Below are positions 34,193 to 43,108 of a DNA stretch of 64,000 nt, one piece after another; within the stretch, counting starts at the first letter, position 1, and each line of letters opens with the position of its first letter. The position numbers were made by a program, and so were the translations under genes. Source of the stretch: Sphingomonas limnosediminicola (GTDB lineage: Bacteria; Pseudomonadota; Alphaproteobacteria; Sphingomonadales; Sphingomonadaceae); the NCBI RefSeq assembly GCF_039537965.1, contig NZ_BAABBM010000001.1, forward strand, positions 1,054,001 through 1,118,000, given 5' to 3'. The notes under the pieces are model-generated. The model was not told the origin of the DNA, searched no databases, and was given only the letters and a program-made list of their open reading frames with translations.

Positions 34193-34615
34193 ATGAGCCG
34201 TGACATCGACATCGAAGCCCTTTGTGCCGACAAAGGGCTTCGGATCACCGAGCAGCGCAAGACCATCGCGCGAGTTCTCGGCGACAGCGAAGACCACCCG
34301 GACGTCGAAACGCTGCACGCGAGGGCCGCGGCGGTGGACCCGAACATTTCCATCGCGACGGTCTACCGCACCGTACGTCTGTTCGAAGAAGCCGGCATCC
34401 TTGAACGCCATGAGTTCGGCGACGGGCGCTCGCGCTATGAGGCGGCGTCGGAAGCGCATCACGACCATCTGATCGACGTCGAGACCGGCAATGTCATCGA
34501 GTTCGTCGATGACGAACTCGAGGCGCTTCAGAAGCGGATTGCCGAGAAGCTTGGCTTCCGCCTCGTCGATCATCGCATGGAGCTTTACGGGGTCGCGCTC
34601 AATCGCGAACGTTGA
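34193..34615 (+). CDS. fur: Fur family iron-responsive regulator
   Basis: A 140-residue metal-dependent repressor. The winged helix includes RITEQRKTIARVLGDSEDHP and ISIATVYRTVRLFEEAGIL. The metal sites are in HEFGDGRSRYE and HHDHLIDVETGNVIEF. The C-terminal CxxC zinc site found in E. coli Fur is absent, as in many alphaproteobacterial Fur proteins. Irr is less likely because the heme regulatory HHH arrangement is not seen. 45 bases after mucR; the downstream acyltransferase frame overlaps or abuts its end. Confidence 0.92.
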   Translation: MSRDIDIEALCADKGLRITEQRKTIARVLGDSEDHPDVETLHARAAAVDPNISIATVYRTVRLFEEAGILERHEFGDGRSRYEAASEAHHDHLIDVETGNVIEFVDDELEALQKRIAEKLGFRLVDHRMELYGVALNRER

Positions 34616-34628
34616 GCAGCAGCCCAGG

Positions 34629-35372
34629 CTGACCTTTCGCGCGGCACGGCGCATCGCCGGGTTGCTCCTGCTTTTCCTGCTGATCGCTCCGCTTCACGTC
34701 CTGACAAAGCTGCTGTTCGGGCGCTCCGGTTGGCCGCGCCGCTTCCTCGCTGCCGCCACACGAGCGATTGGCGTACGCGTTACTGTCCGTGGCCGTCCGG
34801 CACGTCAGCACACCCTGCTCGTCGCCAATCATCTGAGCTGGCTCGACATCGTGATCCTCGGCTGCGCGACCAATTGCACCTTCGTATCGAAGGATGAGCT
34901 TGGCCATGGTTTGCTTCACTGGCTCGCCGACCAGAATCAGACGGTTTACGTGAAGCGCAGCCATCGCAAGGGCGCCAAGGAGCAGGCGATCACGGTCGCC
35001 AAGTCGCTCGAAGGCGAAAAGCCGGTGACGGTCTTCGCCGAAGGCACCACCGGGCCGGGTACCCACCTCCTCCCGTTCCGTTCGACTCTCCTCGAAGCGG
35101 CGAATTTCGCGGCGAAGGATGTCGAGGTCCGGCCGCTCGCGCTCGATTACGGTGCAGCAACCGTCGACGTCGCCTGGCATGAAGAATCCGGTGCCAGCAA
35201 CGCCATGCGGCAGCTCAGCCGTCGTGGCGTGCTGCCGGTCAGCGTCCACCTGCTCGACCCGCTAGACCGCTCGCTGGATCGCAAGCAACTGGCCGCTGCC
35301 GCCCGTGCTGCCGTCGCGCAGAAGCTCGGCTTCAAGTCGGACGTCCAGTCGCCTATAGACGTTGCCGAATGA
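34629..35372 (+). CDS. 1-acyl-sn-glycerol-3-phosphate acyltransferase family (PlsC-like); start uncertain
   Basis: A membrane-bound lysophospholipid acyltransferase. A hydrophobic helix (AGLLLLFLLIAPLHVL) precedes the catalytic motif VANHLSWLDIVIL (NHX4D), then the substrate motif VFAEGTTGPGTHLLPFRS. The start is unclear: the frame is open from 34491 inside fur, with ATGs at 34491 and 34509, but these codons look like a shadow of fur. The next TTG (about 34662) would cut the hydrophobic helix. I give a CTG at 34629, 13 bases after the fur stop, as the start that best fits the domain. The 3' end overlaps miaB by 4 bases. Confidence 0.85.
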   Translation: MTFRAARRIAGLLLLFLLIAPLHVLTKLLFGRSGWPRRFLAAATRAIGVRVTVRGRPARQHTLLVANHLSWLDIVILGCATNCTFVSKDELGHGLLHWLADQNQTVYVKRSHRKGAKEQAITVAKSLEGEKPVTVFAEGTTGPGTHLLPFRSTLLEAANFAAKDVEVRPLALDYGAATVDVAWHEESGASNAMRQLSRRGVLPVSVHLLDPLDRSLDRKQLAAAARAAVAQKLGFKSDVQSPIDVAE

Positions 35373-36676
35373 CTCCCAAGACTTTCAGAATCAAAAGCTT
35401 CGGCTGCCAGATGAACGTCTATGACGGTGAACGGATGGCCGAATTGCTGGCTGAGCAAGGTATGTCCGCGGCCGCCGACGGCGATGACGCGGACCTTGTC
35501 GTCCTCAACACTTGCCACATCCGCGAGAAGGCCGCCGACAAGGCTTATTCGGATGTCGGACGCCTCCGCCGTGAGGACGGATCGAAGCCGCTGATCGCGT
35601 TGGCCGGCTGCGTCGCGCAAGCCGAGGGAGCTGAAGCGCGGAAGCGCGCGCCGATGATCGACATCGTCGTTGGCCCGCAGGCCTATCACCGCTTGCCGGA
35701 CATGGTCGCGCAAACGACCCGCGGTGGCCGGCCGGTCGACATTGACATGCCGGCGATCAGTAAGTTCGACGCCCTTCCTGCGCGCCGGCGCGCCAGTCCA
35801 AGTTCCTTCCTCAGCGTGCAGGAAGGCTGCGACAAGTTCTGCACCTACTGCGTGGTGCCCTACACGCGCGGCGCCGAGATCTCCCGCCCCTGGCAGGACG
35901 TCGTGGACGAGGCACGTGCACTCGTGGATGCTGGCGCTCGTGAGATCGTCCTCCTCGGCCAAAACGTGAATGCCTGGGCCGACGGAAGTCGTGGTCTTGC
36001 CGACCTTATCCGCGCACTTGCGGAATATGATAGTTTGGAGCGCATCCGTTATACAACCAGCCACCCGATGGACATGGGCGACGATTTGATCGCCGCGCAT
36101 GGCGAGATCGCCAAGCTCATGCCTTATTTGCACCTGCCCGTGCAGTCGGGCAGCAATCGTATCCTCAAGGCGATGAACCGCAGTCACAGCGTGGAATCAT
36201 ATCTCCGCACGCTGGAGAAGATGCGCGCCGCTCGCCCAGACATTGCCCTTTCCGGAGACTTCATCGTCGGTTTCCCCGGAGAGACCGAAGAAGATTTCAC
36301 CCAGACGCTGCAGATCGTCGACGAGGTGCGTTACGCTTCGGCCTATTCGTTCAAGTACAGCCCGCGGCCGGGCACCCCCGCCGCAACCATGGAGGACCAG
36401 ATTTCGCGCGAAGTCATGGAAGAGCGGCTTGAGCGGCTGCACGAACGGATCGGCCAGCACCAACTGGCATTCAATCGCTCCAAGGTCGGCATGAGCACCC
36501 GGGTGCTCGTCGAGCGCAAGGGCCGGCATCAGGGGCAGATGATCGGCCGGTCGCCGTGGCTCCAATCCGTGCACTTCGAAACCTCGGCTCAACCAGGTGA
36601 TATCGTCGATGTAACGCTCGTTTCAGCCGGTCCCCAGAGCATGGCCGGCGCCGAAGCCGAAAGGGTGGCCGCCTGA
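35369..36676 (+). CDS. miaB: tRNA-2-methylthio-N6-dimethylallyladenosine synthase MiaB
   Basis: Radical-SAM methylthiotransferase that converts i6A37 to ms2i6A37 in tRNA. The 435-residue protein carries the N-terminal UPF0004 domain with three cluster Cys (SFGCQMNVYD, NTCHIREKA, LAGCVAQAEG), the radical-SAM CDKFCTYC motif at about 154-161, LHLPVQSGSN and SGDFIVGFPGET, and a C-terminal TRAM domain (about 370-430). ATGA overlap with the acyltransferase gene and TGATGG overlap with phoH. It needs two 4Fe-4S clusters, consistent with the nearby NifU-like carrier. Confidence 0.97.
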   Translation: MTPKTFRIKSFGCQMNVYDGERMAELLAEQGMSAAADGDDADLVVLNTCHIREKAADKAYSDVGRLRREDGSKPLIALAGCVAQAEGAEARKRAPMIDIVVGPQAYHRLPDMVAQTTRGGRPVDIDMPAISKFDALPARRRASPSSFLSVQEGCDKFCTYCVVPYTRGAEISRPWQDVVDEARALVDAGAREIVLLGQNVNAWADGSRGLADLIRALAEYDSLERIRYTTSHPMDMGDDLIAAHGEIAKLMPYLHLPVQSGSNRILKAMNRSHSVESYLRTLEKMRAARPDIALSGDFIVGFPGETEEDFTQTLQIVDEVRYASAYSFKYSPRPGTPAATMEDQISREVMEERLERLHERIGQHQLAFNRSKVGMSTRVLVERKGRHQGQMIGRSPWLQSVHFETSAQPGDIVDVTLVSAGPQSMAGAEAERVAA

Positions 36677-37668
36677 TGGCCCGCCGCGACGTCGCCGCGG
36701 TAGCCGACCGCGCCCGCCTCGAACTCGAATTCGAGCAGCCGTACCTGCTCGGCCCGCTGTTCGGCGATTACGATCGCCACCTGATCACCATCGAGCAGCG
36801 CCTCGGCGTTCACATCTCGGCGCGCGGAAACCGCGTGCAGATCGAAGGCGATCCCGACGCCGCCAGTCGCGCGCGCGATGTGCTGACTGGCCTCTACAAC
36901 CGCCTCGACGGTGGCCACGATGTCGACGCCGAAGCGGTCGAAGCCGTTCTCGGCATGGCCGCGCAGCCGAACCTCGACGGAATCATCCAGGAAGAAGTGA
37001 CGTCTGCGCCACGCGTCATGATCCGCACGCGCAAAAAGACGATCGTCCCGCGCTCGGCCGTCCAGACGACCTACATGGAAGCGCTCAGCCGCGACGACAT
37101 GATCTTTGCGCTGGGCCCCGCGGGCACCGGCAAGACCTATCTCGCGGTGGCGCAGGCCGTGTCGCAGCTTATCACCGGCAGCGTCGACCGCCTGATCCTG
37201 TCGCGGCCCGCCGTCGAGGCCGGCGAGCGGCTCGGCTTCCTGCCCGGCGACATGAAGGAGAAGGTCGATCCCTATCTCCGCCCGCTCTACGACGCGCTAT
37301 ACGACATGCTTCCGACCGAGCAGGTTGAGCGGCGCATTGCTTCTGGCGAAATCGAGATTGCGCCCATCGCCTTCATGCGCGGCCGCACGCTAAATGACGC
37401 CTTCATCATCCTGGACGAGGCGCAGAATACGACGCCGGCGCAAATGAAGATGTTCCTGACCCGCTTCGGCATGAGAGCGCGCATGGTGATCTGCGGTGAT
37501 CCAAAGCAGGTCGATCTTCCCGACCCGAGCAAGTCCGGGCTTGCCGATGCCGTCAGCAAGCTCGAAGGCGTCAAGGGAATTGCCACCGTGCAATTCACCG
37601 CGGCGGACGTGGTCCGCCATCCGCTGGTCGGGCGTATTGTCGAAGCCTATGAAGGGCCCGGACGATGA
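36676..37668 (+). CDS. PhoH family ATPase (PhoL/YbeZ type)
   Basis: A 330-residue P-loop ATPase associated with YbeY in ribosome and RNA maturation. An N-terminal KH-like region (ITIEQRLGVHISARGNRVQI) precedes the ATPase: Walker A LGPAGTGKTYLAVAQAVS, SRPAVEAGERLGFLPGD, Walker B DAFIILDEAQNTTPAQMKMF and RMVICGDPKQVDLP. Order phoH-ybeY-corC-lnt is conserved in proteobacteria. One-base overlap with miaB and 4-base overlap with ybeY. Confidence 0.95.
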   Translation: MARRDVAAVADRARLELEFEQPYLLGPLFGDYDRHLITIEQRLGVHISARGNRVQIEGDPDAASRARDVLTGLYNRLDGGHDVDAEAVEAVLGMAAQPNLDGIIQEEVTSAPRVMIRTRKKTIVPRSAVQTTYMEALSRDDMIFALGPAGTGKTYLAVAQAVSQLITGSVDRLILSRPAVEAGERLGFLPGDMKEKVDPYLRPLYDALYDMLPTEQVERRIASGEIEIAPIAFMRGRTLNDAFIILDEAQNTTPAQMKMFLTRFGMRARMVICGDPKQVDLPDPSKSGLADAVSKLEGVKGIATVQFTAADVVRHPLVGRIVEAYEGPGR

Positions 37669-38183
37669 TGCTCGACGTCGCTGTCGAAGCCGACGGGGAA
37701 TGGGACAGTAGCAGCGGGAAGCCGCTCTCCTGGAGCGATCTCGCACGTCGCGCCGCCGAGGCGGCGATCGCTGAGAGCGCCTTCCCGCAACTCGCGTCAT
37801 CGTCACGTTCGGTGGAGATATCCTTCCGCCTGACTGACGACGAGCAGGTCCGTGCGCTCAATTCCGAATGGCGCGGCAAGGACAAGCCAACCAATGTCCT
37901 CTCCTTCCCGATGGCGGAGGAAGATGAATTTATCGCAGCAAATGTTGCCGGACCAGAACTATTACTCGGTGACATCATTCTTGCCCGCGGCGTCTGCGAG
38001 ACCGAAGCCGCCGACAAGGGCGTGTCGGTCGAAGATCACGCGACTCACCTGATGGTCCATGGGACGTTTCATCTTCTCGGCTACGACCATCATGACGATG
38101 ACGAAGCGTCGGACATGGAAGCGCGCGAAGTTCGCGCCCTCGCCCGTCTCGGCATCGCCAACCCTTACGAGGAGGCCGGCTGA
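37665..38183 (+). CDS. ybeY: Endoribonuclease YbeY
   Basis: Metal-dependent RNase needed for 16S rRNA 3'-end maturation and 70S quality control. The 172-residue protein has the zinc motif MVHGTFHLLGYDHHDDDEAS (three His) and SFRLTDDEQVRALNSEWRGK, KPTNVLSFPM. The start ATG at 37665 overlaps phoH by 4 bases and the stop overlaps corC by one base. Length normal for alphaproteobacterial YbeY, which has a longer N-terminus than the E. coli form. Confidence 0.96.
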   Translation: MMLDVAVEADGEWDSSSGKPLSWSDLARRAAEAAIAESAFPQLASSSRSVEISFRLTDDEQVRALNSEWRGKDKPTNVLSFPMAEEDEFIAANVAGPELLLGDIILARGVCETEAADKGVSVEDHATHLMVHGTFHLLGYDHHDDDEASDMEAREVRALARLGIANPYEEAG

Positions 38184-39061
38184 TGGCGACCCGCCACGAC
38201 GAGGGGGGATCCCGCCTGTGGCGCGGCATGCGCCACCTGCTGTTCGGCGACGAGTCGGAATCGACGCTCCGTGAGGAGATCGAAGAGGCGATCGATGAGG
38301 CGGAGGATTCGCGCCCGGTTGCCGGCGACCTGTCGCCGACCGAGCGCCAGATGCTCCGCAACATGCTTCACTTCGGGGAGCAAACCGCGGGCGACATCTG
38401 CGTCACGCGCGGCGACATCATGGCAGTGCCGTCGAGCATCAGCTTCGAAGACTTGATCCGTGCCTTTGCCGACGCCGGCCACAGCCGCCTCCCCGTCTAT
38501 GGCGAGAGCCTCGATGAAGTCGTCGGCATGGTGCACATCAAGGACGTCTTCATCGCCAACCACGACGCAAGCCGCGACCGGTCGATGACCGCGCTGATGC
38601 GCGAGCCCCTGTTTGTGCCGGAATCGATGGGCGTGATCGAGCTCCTCGCTCGCATGCGCCACGACCGCATCCACCTCGCGATCGTGGTCGACGAGTTTGG
38701 CGGGACCGAAGGCCTCGTCACGATCGAGGACGTCGTCGAGGAAATCGTCGGCGATATCGAAGACGAGCATGACGAGCTCGAGGGCGAAGGCCTGCTCATC
38801 ATGCTTGAAGACGGGCTGTGGGAAGCTGACGCGCGCATCGAGCTCGACGAACTCGCCGAAGCTGTCGATCCCCGCCTGTCCTCCAAGGAAGATGAGGTGG
38901 ATACGTTGGGTGGCCTCGTCTTTCTTTTGGCCGGTCACATCCCGGCCAAAGGGGAATGCGTCAACCACCCGTCAGGCTGGAAGCTCGAAGCCGTCGACTC
39001 CGATCCCCGCCGAATCATCCGCGTCCGGCTGCATGCGCCGCAACAGGCCGACCGAGCCTAG
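38183..39061 (+). CDS. CorC/HlyC family CBS-domain protein (YbeX)
   Basis: A 292-residue cytoplasmic protein with two CBS domains (about 80-200: HSRLPVYGESLDEVVGMVHI, LAIVVDEFGGTEGLVTIEDV) and a C-terminal CorC/HlyC transporter-associated domain (WEADARIELDELAEAV, DTLGGLVFLLAGHIP, RIIRVRLHA). It lacks a DUF21 membrane domain, so it is the short YbeX type associated with Mg/Co homeostasis and ribosome metabolism. The ATG overlaps the ybeY stop. Ends 2 bases from the convergent VOC gene. Confidence 0.94.
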   Translation: MATRHDEGGSRLWRGMRHLLFGDESESTLREEIEEAIDEAEDSRPVAGDLSPTERQMLRNMLHFGEQTAGDICVTRGDIMAVPSSISFEDLIRAFADAGHSRLPVYGESLDEVVGMVHIKDVFIANHDASRDRSMTALMREPLFVPESMGVIELLARMRHDRIHLAIVVDEFGGTEGLVTIEDVVEEIVGDIEDEHDELEGEGLLIMLEDGLWEADARIELDELAEAVDPRLSSKEDEVDTLGGLVFLLAGHIPAKGECVNHPSGWKLEAVDSDPRRIIRVRLHAPQQADRA

Positions 39062-39063
39062 CT

Positions 39064-39486
39064 TCAGCCCGTTGCGAACAGTTTCGCCGGGTCCGCCATT
39101 GCCTTGAATTCGAGCGCGTTTCCGGCGGGATCGAGCAAGAACATCGTCGCTTGTTCGCCTGCCTGGCCGGCAAAGCGCACCGTCGGCTCGATCACGAAGT
39201 CGACGTCTGCACCCGTCAGGCGTCGGGCGAGCGCCTTCCATTCTTCCATCGGCAGCACGAGCCCGAAGTGCGGCACCGGCACTGCCTCGCGATCCACTGC
39301 GTTGGTCGAGCGCTTCCGAACCGATTCCGGCGCGAGATGGGCGACGATCTGGTGACCGCGCAGATCGAAATCGATCCAATGCTCCGCGCTTCGACCCTCG
39401 GGACATCCCAGAAGCTCGCCGTAGAAGCGTCGCGCGGCGGCCAGATCATCAACCGGAAAGGCGAGATGAAAGGGCGGAAGGCTCAT
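39064..39486 (-). CDS. VOC family protein (glyoxalase/dioxygenase superfamily)
   Basis: A 140-residue metal-binding fold protein with two beta-alpha-beta-beta-beta modules. N-terminal [20 protein letters not shown] and C-terminal [15 protein letters not shown] are typical VOC ends; candidate metal ligands are His 6, His 79 and Glu in NALEFK. It resembles the dioxygenase-type members annotated as glyoxalase/bleomycin resistance, but the substrate is unknown. It is the only minus-strand gene in an otherwise co-directional run from the cytochrome genes to trmB, splitting corC from lnt. Confidence 0.88.
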   Translation of the reverse strand: MSLPPFHLAFPVDDLAAARRFYGELLGCPEGRSAEHWIDFDLRGHQIVAHLAPESVRKRSTNAVDREAVPVPHFGLVLPMEEWKALARRLTGADVDFVIEPTVRFAGQAGEQATMFLLDPAGNALEFKAMADPAKLFATG

Positions 39487-39564
39487 CCCATCTGTTCCTG
39501 CGCGGCACAGACACGCTTGTCGAGGCTTTCGTTAACCCGAGGTAACGGCTAGCCATCTCGCGCG

Positions 39565-41079
39565 ATGATTTACGTCCTCTACGCCTTGATCATTGGTGCG
39601 CTATCGGCATTCGCATTCGCGCCGGTCGGCTGGTGGCCGCTGCTGCCGGTCGCGTTCGCGGTATTGAGTGAACTCATCTGCCGGTCGAAGACGATGTCTC
39701 GCGGCTTGCTCGTCGGCTGGGCGTTCGGCTTTGGACAGTTCGTCGTCGGTCTCAACTGGATCGCGACGGCGTTCACCTTCCAGAGCAACATGCCCGCTTG
39801 GCTCGGCTGGGTCGCGGTCGTCCTTCTCTCAATCTACCTCGCCATTTACCCGGCGATGGCGGTCGGCCTTGCGTGGAAATTCGGGCGCAAGGACCGCGTT
39901 GCGCTGGTCCTCGTTCTCGGCGGCGCATGGGCGATAACCGAGTGGCTGCGCGGAACGATGTTCACCGGCTTCCCATGGAACCCGGCTGCAGCCGTCCTGG
40001 CGCCGACGCCATTGATCGAGATCACGCCGCTGATCGGCACATACGCGCTTTCCGGACTAGTCGTCCTGCTCGGCGGCGCAGTCTGGCTCGAATATTACCG
40101 GCGCTGGCTGCCGCTTGTGGTCATCATCGCCGTCACGACTTTGCTGTGGGTCCTGCCCTCCTCCCCCGTCCCGGCCGATCCGCTTACCGTCAGGAATGTG
40201 CGCATTGTTCAGCCGAACATCGGCCAGGAGGATAAGTGGCGGGCCGGCTTCGACGAGGAAGCGGCGCGACGACTTGCATCGCTGTCTGGCCCGCCGGGCC
40301 CGGATGCCCGGCTGTTGCTGTGGCCGGAAGCTGCAATCACCGACCCGATCGAGGACGCGCGCACGGACGAACATCAAGCCTTCGCCCAATTCCAGCGCAC
40401 GCGGGCGACCACTCTACTCGGCCCCAACGATCGTCTGCTGACGGGCGGTATTGCCATTGCCTCGCGCGATGGCGTGCGCGTCAGCGGCGCGGCCAATAGC
40501 GTCTACGCGCTCGGTCCCGGCGGCAAGATCCTTGGCCGCTACGACAAGGCGCATCTCGTGCCGTACGGCGAATATCTTCCAATGCGGCCGATACTGTCGG
40601 CGATCGGCCTGTCACGACTGGCGCCGGGCGACATCGACTTCACGTCCGGCCCGGGTCCGCGGACGATCGATCTTGGCTCGCCATGGGGCAAGATCGGCTT
40701 CCAGCTCTGCTACGAAATCATTTTCTCGGGCCATGTCGTCGATGAGCGCAACCGGCCGGAATTCATCTTCAATCCCTCCAACGATGCCTGGTTCGGCAGC
40801 TGGGGCCCACCGCAGCACCTCGCTCAGGCGCGTCTTCGCGCCGCCGAGGAAGGCCTTCCGGTTCTGCGCGCCACACCCACGGGAATCAGCGCCGTCATCG
40901 ACGCGCGCGGCAACGTCGTCCAGGCGCTGCCGTGGCGGCAGGCGGGGAAGATCGACGCTGTGCTGCCGGCAGCCTCTAATTCGGCGACCGTCTTCGCTCG
41001 CCTAGGCAACCTAATCCCTCTCGTCTTGGGATTTGCGCTCATCTTCGTCGGCATTGTGCTCGGCCGGAGCCGCCGCTAG
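39565..41079 (+). CDS. lnt: Apolipoprotein N-acyltransferase
   Basis: Adds the third acyl chain to the N-terminal Cys of lipoproteins in the inner membrane. The 504-residue protein has about seven N-terminal and one C-terminal membrane helices flanking a nitrilase domain. The triad is visible: Glu in LLLWPEAAI, Lys in GRYDKAHLVPYGEYLP and Cys in IGFQLCYEIIFSG. FNPSNDAWFGSWGPPQHLAQ is also characteristic. The window encodes several lipoproteins that are potential substrates. Followed by metK after 53 bases. Confidence 0.96.
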   Translation: MIYVLYALIIGALSAFAFAPVGWWPLLPVAFAVLSELICRSKTMSRGLLVGWAFGFGQFVVGLNWIATAFTFQSNMPAWLGWVAVVLLSIYLAIYPAMAVGLAWKFGRKDRVALVLVLGGAWAITEWLRGTMFTGFPWNPAAAVLAPTPLIEITPLIGTYALSGLVVLLGGAVWLEYYRRWLPLVVIIAVTTLLWVLPSSPVPADPLTVRNVRIVQPNIGQEDKWRAGFDEEAARRLASLSGPPGPDARLLLWPEAAITDPIEDARTDEHQAFAQFQRTRATTLLGPNDRLLTGGIAIASRDGVRVSGAANSVYALGPGGKILGRYDKAHLVPYGEYLPMRPILSAIGLSRLAPGDIDFTSGPGPRTIDLGSPWGKIGFQLCYEIIFSGHVVDERNRPEFIFNPSNDAWFGSWGPPQHLAQARLRAAEEGLPVLRATPTGISAVIDARGNVVQALPWRQAGKIDAVLPAASNSATVFARLGNLIPLVLGFALIFVGIVLGRSRR

Positions 41080-41085
41080 AGCATC

Positions 41086-41105
41086 ATATAAAGAAGTCTT
41101 TATAT
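41086..41105. promoter_or_regulatory. 20-base dyad upstream of metK, candidate SAH/SAM-responsive operator
   Basis: ATATAAAGA (41086-41094), 2-base spacer, TCTTTATAT (41097-41105): a 9-base perfect inverted repeat, very AT-rich in a GC-rich genome, 28 bases before the metK ATG. From memory it resembles the sites of ArsR-family S-adenosylhomocysteine/SAM regulators (SahR/SamR) in proteobacteria, which control metK, ahcY and metH. The regulator is not in this window. Confidence 0.6.
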
Positions 41106-41132
41106 CTTGATTCTTGAGGATCTCGTCTAACC

Positions 41133-42347
41133 ATGCGCAGCTCTTACCTGTTCACGTCCGAATCCGTTTCCGAAGGCCATCCGGACAAGGTCGCCGACCA
41201 GATTTCCGACTCGATTGTCGATCTCTTCCTGACGAAGGATCCAGAGGCGCGAGTCGCGTGCGAAACGCTGACGACCACCAACCGCGTCGTCCTCGCGGGT
41301 GAAATTCGTGGTGAGGGCATCATGGACGAGGCCGGCAATTGGGCCTCAGGCGTCCGCGAAGAGATCGAGGAGACCGTCCGCGGCGTCGTGAAGCGCATCG
41401 GTTACGAGCAGGAAGGATTCCACTGGGACCGCTTCGACTTCGCCAACCACCTGCATCCGCAATCGGCGCACATCGCACAGGGCGTGGACGCCGGTGCGGA
41501 CAAGGACGAAGGCGCGGGCGACCAGGGCATCATGTTCGGTTTCGCCTGCGATGAAACGCCAGACCTGATGCCGGCGACGCTATACTATAGCCACAAGATC
41601 CTGATGGAGATGGCCAACGACCGTCATTCGGGCGCTGCGCCGTTCCTGGAGCCCGACGCCAAGAGTCAGGTCACGCTTCGGTTCGAAGACGGCAAGCCGG
41701 CCAAGGCAACGGCGATCGTCGTTTCGACGCAGCACAAGCCGGGTTACGACAAGGGTGAGAAGCAGGCCGAGCTTCACGCTTACGTGAGGAACGTCGTCGC
41801 GCGCGTGATGCCGCAGCAATTACTCGGCAACGAGACCGTCTACCATATCAACCCGACGGGCAGCTTCGAGATCGGCGGCCCCGACGGTGACGCCGGCGTC
41901 ACCGGCCGCAAGATCATTGTCGACACCTATGGCGGCGCGGCCCCGCACGGCGGAGGCGCCTTCTCCGGCAAGGACCCGACCAAGGTCGACCGTTCTGCCG
42001 CCTATGTTGCGCGCTACCTGGCCAAGAATGTCGTCGCGGCAGGCCTCGCGAAGCGCTGCACGATCCAGCTTGCCTATGCCATCGGCGTCAGTGAGCCGCT
42101 GTCGCTCTATGTTGACACGCACGGGACGGGCACGGTCGGCGACGATGTGATCGAGGCGGCGATCGGCCGGATCGAGAAGCTCGGCAAGCTGACGCCGCGC
42201 GGCATCCGCACGCACCTCGGCCTCAACAAGCCGATCTACCAGGCGACCGCCGCTTACGGCCACTTCGGTCGCAAGGCGGAAGGCGATTCTTTCCCGTGGG
42301 AGCGTCTCGACCTGGTCGACGACCTCAAGGCCGCAATCGCCGCCTAA
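41133..42347 (+). CDS. metK: S-adenosylmethionine synthase
   Basis: Makes SAM from methionine and ATP. The 404-residue protein shows [20 protein letters not shown], the metal/ATP loop [40 protein letters not shown] and the P-loop-like [19 protein letters not shown]. Length is slightly above the E. coli enzyme because of an insertion near residue 80-100 typical of alphaproteobacteria. The SAM supplies MiaB, TrmB, the FkbM protein and the ICMT-like protein in this window. Preceded by the dyad at 41086-41105. Confidence 0.97.
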   Translation: MRSSYLFTSESVSEGHPDKVADQISDSIVDLFLTKDPEARVACETLTTTNRVVLAGEIRGEGIMDEAGNWASGVREEIEETVRGVVKRIGYEQEGFHWDRFDFANHLHPQSAHIAQGVDAGADKDEGAGDQGIMFGFACDETPDLMPATLYYSHKILMEMANDRHSGAAPFLEPDAKSQVTLRFEDGKPAKATAIVVSTQHKPGYDKGEKQAELHAYVRNVVARVMPQQLLGNETVYHINPTGSFEIGGPDGDAGVTGRKIIVDTYGGAAPHGGGAFSGKDPTKVDRSAAYVARYLAKNVVAAGLAKRCTIQLAYAIGVSEPLSLYVDTHGTGTVGDDVIEAAIGRIEKLGKLTPRGIRTHLGLNKPIYQATAAYGHFGRKAEGDSFPWERLDLVDDLKAAIAA

Positions 42348-42409
42348 CGTTCGCTCTTGAGTTCGGCGTCGCTTGCCGGATGGGCCGGCGGCGCTAGAGC
42401 GCGCAGGCC

Positions 42410-43108
42410 ATGACCGCGAACAAGCCCGGTGATCCGCTGACCCTGAACCGGCTGTACGGCCGGTCGAGCGGGCATAAGCTGCGGCAGGCGCAGCAGGAGC
42501 TGATCGACAAGCTGTTGCCCCAGGTTTCGGTGCCGGCTGAGGGCGAAGTCACGGCAAGCACATTGTTCGGTGAAGAGCGCCCGCTTCACTTCGAAATCGG
42601 CTTCGGCTCGGGCGAGCATCTCGCCGACCGCGCCGATATGCTGCCGAACCACGGCTTCATCGGCGCCGAGCCGTTCCTAAACGGCGTCGCGACCGCGCTT
42701 GGGCACGTCCGTGACAAGCATCTTGCTAACGTACGCATCTGGCGCGGTGACGCGCTCGAGGTGCTCCGCCGCGTTCCAGATGGCGCGCTCAGCTTCATCT
42801 ACCTGTTGCACCCGGACCCCTGGCCGAAAGCGCGGCATGCCAAGCGTCGGATGGCGAACGACGGTCCTGTCGACCTGTTTGCCGCCAAGCTCCGGCCGGG
42901 CGGCGAGCTCCGGCTCGCGACCGACGATCCGACCTATCTCAACTGGGCACTGATGGTCATGCAGCGGCACACGCGTCAGTTCGACTGGCTTGCTGAGCGG
43001 CCGAAGGATTTCCTCGAGCCGTCAGGCGGCTGGATCGAGACTCGCTATGGCGCGAAGTCGCGCCGCGAAGGCCGCCGGCCTTATTACCTTCGCTACCGCC
43101 GCGTCTGA
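42410..43108 (+). CDS. trmB: tRNA (guanine-N7-)-methyltransferase
   Basis: Forms m7G46 in the variable loop of tRNA. The 232-residue protein has an N-terminal basic region (LTLNRLYGRSSGHKLR), SAM motif FEIGFGSGEHLADRA, GAEPFLNGVATALGH and the diagnostic LLHPDPWPKARHAKRRM, ending with TRYGAKSRREGRRPYYLRYR. ATG at 42410, 62 bases after metK. Its last 16 bases overlap the convergent sugar dehydrogenase gene. Confidence 0.95.
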   Translation: MTANKPGDPLTLNRLYGRSSGHKLRQAQQELIDKLLPQVSVPAEGEVTASTLFGEERPLHFEIGFGSGEHLADRADMLPNHGFIGAEPFLNGVATALGHVRDKHLANVRIWRGDALEVLRRVPDGALSFIYLLHPDPWPKARHAKRRMANDGPVDLFAAKLRPGGELRLATDDPTYLNWALMVMQRHTRQFDWLAERPKDFLEPSGGWIETRYGAKSRREGRRPYYLRYRRV

